DNA from: Nectonema munidae
Taxonomy: Eukaryota; Nematomorpha; Nectonematoida; Nectonematidae
Assembly (NCBI GenBank): GCA_030549495.1
Contig: JAUIRK010000903.1
Location: forward strand, 434,001 to 498,000
Direction of reading: 5' to 3'
Length of the DNA stretch: 64,000 nt
This document shows, piece after piece, positions 58,957 to 64,000 of the stretch (positions are counted from its first letter, which is position 1; each line of letters opens with the position of its first letter). Below the pieces are notes generated by a model that was not told the origin of the DNA, searched no databases, and worked only from the letters and a program-made list of their open reading frames with translations. The position numbers and the translations under genes were made by a program.

Positions 58957-59067
58957 TTAAATCAACTGATATGTTAGTAGTGTATATTGGAAAAATAAAA
59001 TACTTCTAATTATTTTCCGCATATATAAATTGTTATCGCTGAAAACCGTATTTAAAAAAGCGCTTAA

Positions 59068-59178
59068 CCCTTTGAGGACCAGTGACCCTAGAAATGAAAA
59101 TCTTCTGCTTTGAATATATAAAATTCCATTGAAAAAGAAAGCAGACGAATCCTCTTCAAAATGTTGGTCCTCAAAGGG
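59068..59178. mobile_element. piggyBac-type MITE, 111 bp
   Basis: The ends CCCTTTGAGGACCA and TGGTCCTCAAAGGG are perfect 14-base inverses. TTAA precedes it (59064-59067), and AATG stands where the second TTAA should be. The inner CATTGAAAAAGAAAGCAGAC is shared with the MITE at 58827-58956, so both come from one diverged family. Confidence 0.88.
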
Positions 59179-59393
59179 AATGGAGCCAGTTATTTCTGAC
59201 ATTTCGATAATATGAGTTTAATAATAAAATAACTTAAGTACTAATTTGATGCGGGTTTAATACTATTTTTAGCGTTGGAGCAGGCGCAGATGCAAAAATA
59301 AGGTGCGAAGGGAGGCCGGTGAAAACTGATATAATGCGGGATGGGGTGGGTGCGGAGAAGTTTTTAAAAGCCGCGCAGACCTCTAGTGTGCAT

Positions 59394-60461
59394 TGTATAC
59401 ACGTATACAGAGATTAGTATTCACAAAAAGCAGAGAATTTTTGTAAACGCGCATTCATCTCTCTTGTATCGAAATACTCATCTTCTCCATTGGTGTAACG
59501 AAACAAAATTGTTGCTGGCCCTGTTATTGACAAATGACATGACAAAACATTTTTCAAAAGCGTGTGATGATGTATATTCATCACTATCAGTGTCTAGCTA
59601 TGTAGAGCAGGCTAGCAAGAAAGTGATGATATTCGATTAGTTTATTTTGCTAGTAGCTTGCAAGTATTATTTGTTTCATTTGTTGCACGGGCATGCTTCC
59701 TAGAAAAAGGTATTCATCCCTTCATCAATGAAAATGTCTGTGAGAGGGAGGGCCTTTCATATCTTTTTTCGCAGTTTTATCGTTGATGCATTCCTGCTGA
59801 ATACTGCAAATATTTGAAAAGGGAAAATCAAAAACTGTTTACTTTTTGCTAGCACTACGCCATGTTTGAACAAGAGAAGGAGTATAAAAAGAAATGAAAT
59901 TCACACCCATTTTATCCCTTTTTTATTCAAAAGTTACCTGCTGCTATTTTCTGTCTAAATGCTAAGCTCAAAAGTAGACCTGAAATATTCTTTTATATAT
60001 TTGTATCAAATTTATCACTCAATCCTTAGAATTCTTTATTATCCATTTTTTAAACCAACTCTGATTCCAGCATAGTATTTTTTAACATCTAACACTTAAC
60101 TTACAAAGGTTGGACCATTAATTCTATGAAATTATAATCAAATTTCTGAAGAACAACTCAATCTTGCATTTCATAATTACACCAATATTTTTGATTGTTC
60201 ACCTTTTCAAGATCTATAGATTTTAAAAACCAATGATGCGCTTTTTTAAACGAGTTTTATATATTGCTTAAAACAGATGATTTTTGCTTTTATGGGACAT
60301 CGTTGTCTCATTGAGCCTGGGAAGGTGTTACTAAGTAGGTTTGCGGAAACTCCCCCAGTTAAATATTTTTTTTAGGAAAATTTAAAAGTTTGTTATTTTT
60401 TGGAAGTAGGTCGAATTTAGCGAAACAAATTAGGAATATACTTTTTAAAGTGTATAAGAAA
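59394..60461. other. Spacer with a weak open frame
   Basis: An 84-codon plus frame (59386-59640) overlaps the hAT right flank. It has somewhat balanced composition (HFSKACDDVYSSLSVSSY) but no recognised domain, so it is not called as a gene. The rest is AT-rich. Confidence 0.3.
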
Positions 60462-62493
60462 AATAGTATAATATAATAAGTTAAGAGAATGTAAAAGCAA
60501 CTAGTAAAAAGTAAACAAGCAAAGTCGCAAAAACATCACAAAACTTGTTTGAGAAAAAGAGAAAATAAAATAAGTTTTGAGAAAAAGAAGCAAAAATGTA
60601 CTAAAGTATGACTTTCTAACACTACTTATCATTATATAAAATGAAATAATCGTATACAAAACAAAAATATAATTGCGTATAATATTATTAATAGTATAAT
60701 ATAATAAGTTAAGAGAATGTAAAAGCAACTAGTAAAAAGTAAACAAGCAAAGTCGCAAAAACATCACAAAACTTGTTTGAGAAAAAGAGGAAACAAAATA
60801 AGTTTTGAGAAAAAGAAACAAAAATGTACTAAAGTATGACTTTTTAACACTACTTATCATTATATAAAATGAAATAATCGTATACAAAACTAAAATATAA
60901 TTGCGTATAATATTATTAATAGTATAATATAATAAGTTAAGAGAATGTAAAAGCAACTAGTAAAAAGTAAACAAGCAAAGTCGCAAAAATATCACAAAAC
61001 TTGTTTGAGAAAAAAGGAAACAAAATAAGTTTTGAGAAAAAAAACAAAAATGTACTAAAGTATGACTTTTTAACACTACTTATCATTATATAAAATGAAA
61101 TAATCGTATACAAAACTAAAATATAATTGCGTATAATATTATTAATAGTATAATATAATAAGTTAAGAGAATGTAAAAGCAACTAGTAAAAAGTAAACAA
61201 GCAAAGTCGCAAAAACATCACAAAACTTGTTTGAGAAAAAGAGGAAACAAAATAAGTTTTGAGAAAAAGAAACAAAAATGTACTAAAGTATGACTTTTTA
61301 ACACTACTTATCATTATATAAAATGAAATAATCGTATACAAAACTAAAATATAATTGCGTATAATATTATTAATAGTATAATATAATAAGTTAAGAGAAT
61401 GTAAAAGCAACTAGTAAAAAGTAAACAAGCAAAGTCGCAAAAACATCACAAAACTTGTTTGAGAAAAAGAGAAAATAAAATAAGTTTTGAGAAAAAGAAG
61501 CAAAAATGTACTAAAGTATGACTTTCTAACACTACTTATCATTATATAAAATGAAATAATCGTATACAAAACAAAAATATAATTGCGTATAATATTATTA
61601 ATAGTATAATATAATAAGTTAAGAGAATGTAAAAGCAACTAGTAAAAAGTAAACAAGCAAAGTCGCAAAAACATCACAAAACTTGTTTGAGAAAAGGAAA
61701 CAAAATAAGTTTTGAGAAAAAGAAACAAAAATGTACTAAAGTATGACTTTTTAACACTACTTATCATTATATAAAATGAAATAATCGTATACAAAACTAA
61801 AATATAATTGCGTATAATATTATTAATAGTATAATATAATAAGTTAAGAGAATGTAAAAGCAACTAGTAAAAAGTAAACAAGCAAAGTCGCAAAAATATC
61901 ACAAACTTGTTTGAGAAAAAGAGGAAAAATAAGTTTTGAGAAAAAGAAACAAAAATGTACTAAAGTATGACTTTTTAACACTACTTATCATTATATAAAA
62001 TGAAATAATCGTATACAAAACTAAAATATAATTGCGTATAATATTATTAATAGTATAATATAATAAGTTAAGAGAATGTAAAAGCAACTAGTAAAAAGTA
62101 AACAAGCAAAGTGAAAAACATCACAAACTTGTTTGAGAAAAGAGGAAAAAAATAAGTTTTGAGAAAAAGAAGCAAAAATGTACTAAAGTATGACTTTCTA
62201 ACACTACTTATCATTATATAAAATGAAATAATCGTATACAAAACAAAAATATAATTGCGTATAATATTATTAATAGTATAATATAATAAGTTAAGAGAAT
62301 GTAAAAGCAACTAGTAAAAAGTAAACAAGCAAAGTCGCAAAAATATCACAAAACTTGTTTGAGAAAAAGAGGAAACAAAATAAGTTTTGAGAAAAAGAAA
62401 CAAAAATGTACTAAAGTATGACTTTTTAACACTACTTATCATTATATAAAATGAAATAATCGTATACAAAACTAAAATATAATTGCGTATAAT
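60462..62493. repeat. Satellite array, nine copies of about 226 bp
   Basis: Nine near-identical monomers start at about 60465 and recur every 223-228 bases; the landmark AAGTTAAGAGAATGTAAAAG marks each. There are two main variants: type A (GACTTTCTAACAC, AAGAAGC, ACAAAAAT) and type B (GACTTTTTAACAC, AAGAAAC, ACTAAAAT), in the order A B B B A B B A B. Full monomers are 228 bp (76 codons), so the minus strand carries one 75-codon hydrophobic frame per unit (MLLHSLNLLYYTINNIIRN start). Shorter units lose a few bases in the AGAAAAAGAGGAAA region. The high identity indicates recent amplification. Confidence 0.96.
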
Positions 62494-63540
62494 GATAAAA
62501 AATGATGTTCACTCGGCAAGCAAAATGATTCTCAAATCAACACAAATTAAACTTTGAATAAGCAAGATTAAATCGATCAAAATTGATGTCTATATTTTTG
62601 AAATGATAAAAAATTAGATAATTAAAAATATATATATTGCCTTCTTACATTGCAAAAATCATACTTATACTTATAATTGGGGCAATCAAAATTTGACCTA
62701 AAAGTTTTAAAAAATAACTCAATGTTATATAAAAATAGGCATTTAATCAAAAAAGAAACAGACAAAATATGACTTAAAAAGTTATAAATATGAAAATAAT
62801 AATTTTTGATCAAATAAAAAACTATTGTCATCATTGACTTGATGAAAAAATTTACTTTATTGACATAAAAGTTTTTAATAGCAGTGAAAAACACAGGATA
62901 CTCATATTCTGGCCCTCAAGTGGTAAGGGGTCTAATTTTCAAAAACTCTTATAGCTTTCAATTACTTAAACAGATTATTTTTATTGAAACTTTATTCAAG
63001 GATCTTTTAAGAGTTCTAAACTTCGAAATCTTTAAAAGTTTTAAACGTACGAAAATAAAGAAATAATTTTTAATATTTTTTCTAGCCATTCTGATTATAC
63101 ATGCCCGTTTCCAAACACATAATAATACTAATCAGAGCTAAGGAAAATAACTATATCAGTTTTGTTTTGGTTCGGACGCTTTGGTTTTGGAAGTTTTGAC
63201 CAGGAAGCTCCCTGAAGGTTTAGAAGTATTTTAAATAAACTTATATAAAAATAGTTTTCAGTCAGTTAGTTATATTTATTAAAATTAGAGAGATAGGGAT
63301 ATTAAACTTCAAAAAATGTCATATTTATTTGTTTTAATTTTAAATAGTTATAATATTTCATGTTCTTGAATAGTGTTCCAAATTTCATTGAAAATAAGAT
63401 ATATAATAGTCTGTCTAAATCACATATGCCTTTGTATGTTGCATATACTATTTCTTGATATATTTTTTGTCTCCCGTTGTGTTGCCAGAGCAGTAATAAT
63501 AGTTATTTAACTATAACTACAAAGCGAGTACTAATCACTT
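62494..63540. other. AT-rich DNA, no gene seen
   Basis: No confident feature. TTTTGGAAGTTTTGACCAGG near 63183 weakly resembles GGATTTTGACTAGGAACC at 53413, possibly the same decayed element end. Confidence 0.3.
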
Positions 63541-63753
63541 TTGTTAGTTTTTTCACAAAATGCAGGCGCTTATTTTTTCAATCGACCAGATTTAGTAGCG
63601 TATAATTGCGCATTGCGCAACCATCAGATATTAGAGTCACCACTAATTATTAAAGATCTATACTCTTCATATTCAAATAATAACAACAGGAAATTTTTTA
63701 AATTTGGCAAACCAAATAACCAAAAATTGACATTTAAAAGGAACTATATTTAA
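63541..63753 (+). other. Weak candidate exon
   Basis: A TTTTTTCACAAAATGCAG acceptor-like site leads into a balanced frame, AYFFNRPDLVAYNCALRNHQ followed by ILESPLIIKDLYSS. After about 45 codons it becomes Asn/Lys-rich. No family is recognised. It could be an exon of a gene running off the window or a transposon relic. Confidence 0.25.
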
Positions 63754-64000
63754 AAAAAAGATATTTTGACAGGAAATAATTTATATTACTTCAGTCAATT
63801 TGAAAAATTCAAATATTTTGATTAGAGAGAGGGAGAAAATTTCTCTCTCTATTCCTTCCCTCGAAAAACATTTCCTCATTTTGATCACCGGCGGTGAAGC
63901 CAGAGAAATACAACGGAAGCCTCCCCCCCCCCCCCGAAGACCATATATAGAAGAAATAACATGATAAAGGAATCTGTATTCGTTTAATAAAATACAAAAG
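63754..64000. other. Spacer with a C-run
   Basis: It contains AATTTCTCTCTCT and GAGAGAGGGAGAAAATT near 63825-63850, which form a short hairpin, and a run of about 13 Cs at 63923-63936 beside CACCGGCGGTG. It may be an element end cut by the window. Confidence 0.3.

Larger units (their letters stand above)
56842..59385 (+). mobile_element. Full-length dead hAT element with nested insertions
   Basis: The ends AAGTGCTCTGCGCGG and CCGCGCAGACCTCTA are inverses at 12 of 15 bases, flanked by GTGTGTAT (56834-56841) and GTGTGCAT (59386-59393). Subterminal DNA is GC-rich, with many GCGGG/CCCGC motifs near both ends (56850-56990 and 59240-59375), as in hAT elements with transposase-binding repeats. Inside lie BED finger and dimerisation relics of its own transposase, part of a second hAT, and two TTAA MITEs. 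At 2544 bp including insertions it cannot be complete as a coding unit. Confidence 0.9.

Noticed and set aside
60501-62310. Eight tandem 62-81-codon genes
   Set aside because: They are one frame repeated in a satellite; indels break it in several units and it has no recognised domain.
1-64000. CRISPR arrays, operons or bacterial-type signals
   Set aside because: No spaced direct repeats of CRISPR kind were found, and the genes, intron and transposons are all eukaryotic.

Overview
The window looks like AT-rich, repeat-dense nuclear DNA from an animal, most likely an invertebrate. The evidence is two clearly animal-type housekeeping genes (mitochondrial isovaleryl-CoA dehydrogenase and the spliceosomal protein Prp31), a spliceosomal-type intron in a 5' leader, and a dense mix of hAT, piggyBac and Tigger DNA transposons, LINEs and tRNA-derived SINEs. 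I cannot name the species from the sequence. Both coding regions are uninterrupted, unlike their many-exon vertebrate counterparts, so the lineage may be intron-poor or the genes may be retrocopies that stayed intact.

Layout. 1-414: terminus of a hAT-like element. 1077-2357 (minus): IVD. 3140-4968: copy 1 of a large noncoding TTAA-flanked repeat, here called family L. 5572-9480: ruined hAT transposase interrupted by two smaller elements. 9.5-16.4 kb: mostly featureless AT-rich DNA with one minisatellite. 16753-18366 (plus): PRPF31 with a probable 5'UTR intron. 18.6 kb: 21-bp minisatellite. 19.6-20.7 kb: fossil Gypsy-type fragment. 20911-23605: family L copy 2, carrying a nested hAT MITE. 25.0-25.4 kb (minus): unknown 131-codon reading frame. 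29.3-30.7 kb: two hAT MITEs and a SINE. 30757-34972: family L copy 3, the largest, with two internal tandem arrays of about 150 bp. 35-37 kb: small MITEs and a second SINE copy. 39.8-42.9 kb (minus): piggyBac transposase relic split by a foldback element. 43.2-45.0 kb: 3' end of a LINE and a hAT relic. 45.5-46.1 kb: another SINE and a hAT MITE with perfect target duplication. 47.6-48.6 kb: Tigger relic inserted into family L copy 4. 49.3-50.0 kb: a GC-richer promoter-like patch and a strong hairpin. 50.9-52.2 kb: family L copy 5 with the same 21-bp minisatellite. 52.8-53.2 kb: LINE endonuclease fragment. 56842-59385: a full-length but dead hAT element with TIRs and 8-bp duplications, hosting two TTAA MITEs and part of another hAT. 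60462-62493: nine-copy satellite of about 226 bp.

Only two genes can be called with confidence, and they have no functional link: one acts in leucine breakdown in mitochondria, the other in U4/U6.U5 tri-snRNP assembly in the nucleus. Most of the rest is transposon history. The most unusual item is family L: at least five copies, all in the same orientation, with termini flanked by TTAA, G-run/C-run hairpin modules near both ends, and two tandem arrays of unrelated monomers that share a period near 150 bp. No coordinates or identities were computed by program; all were read by eye.
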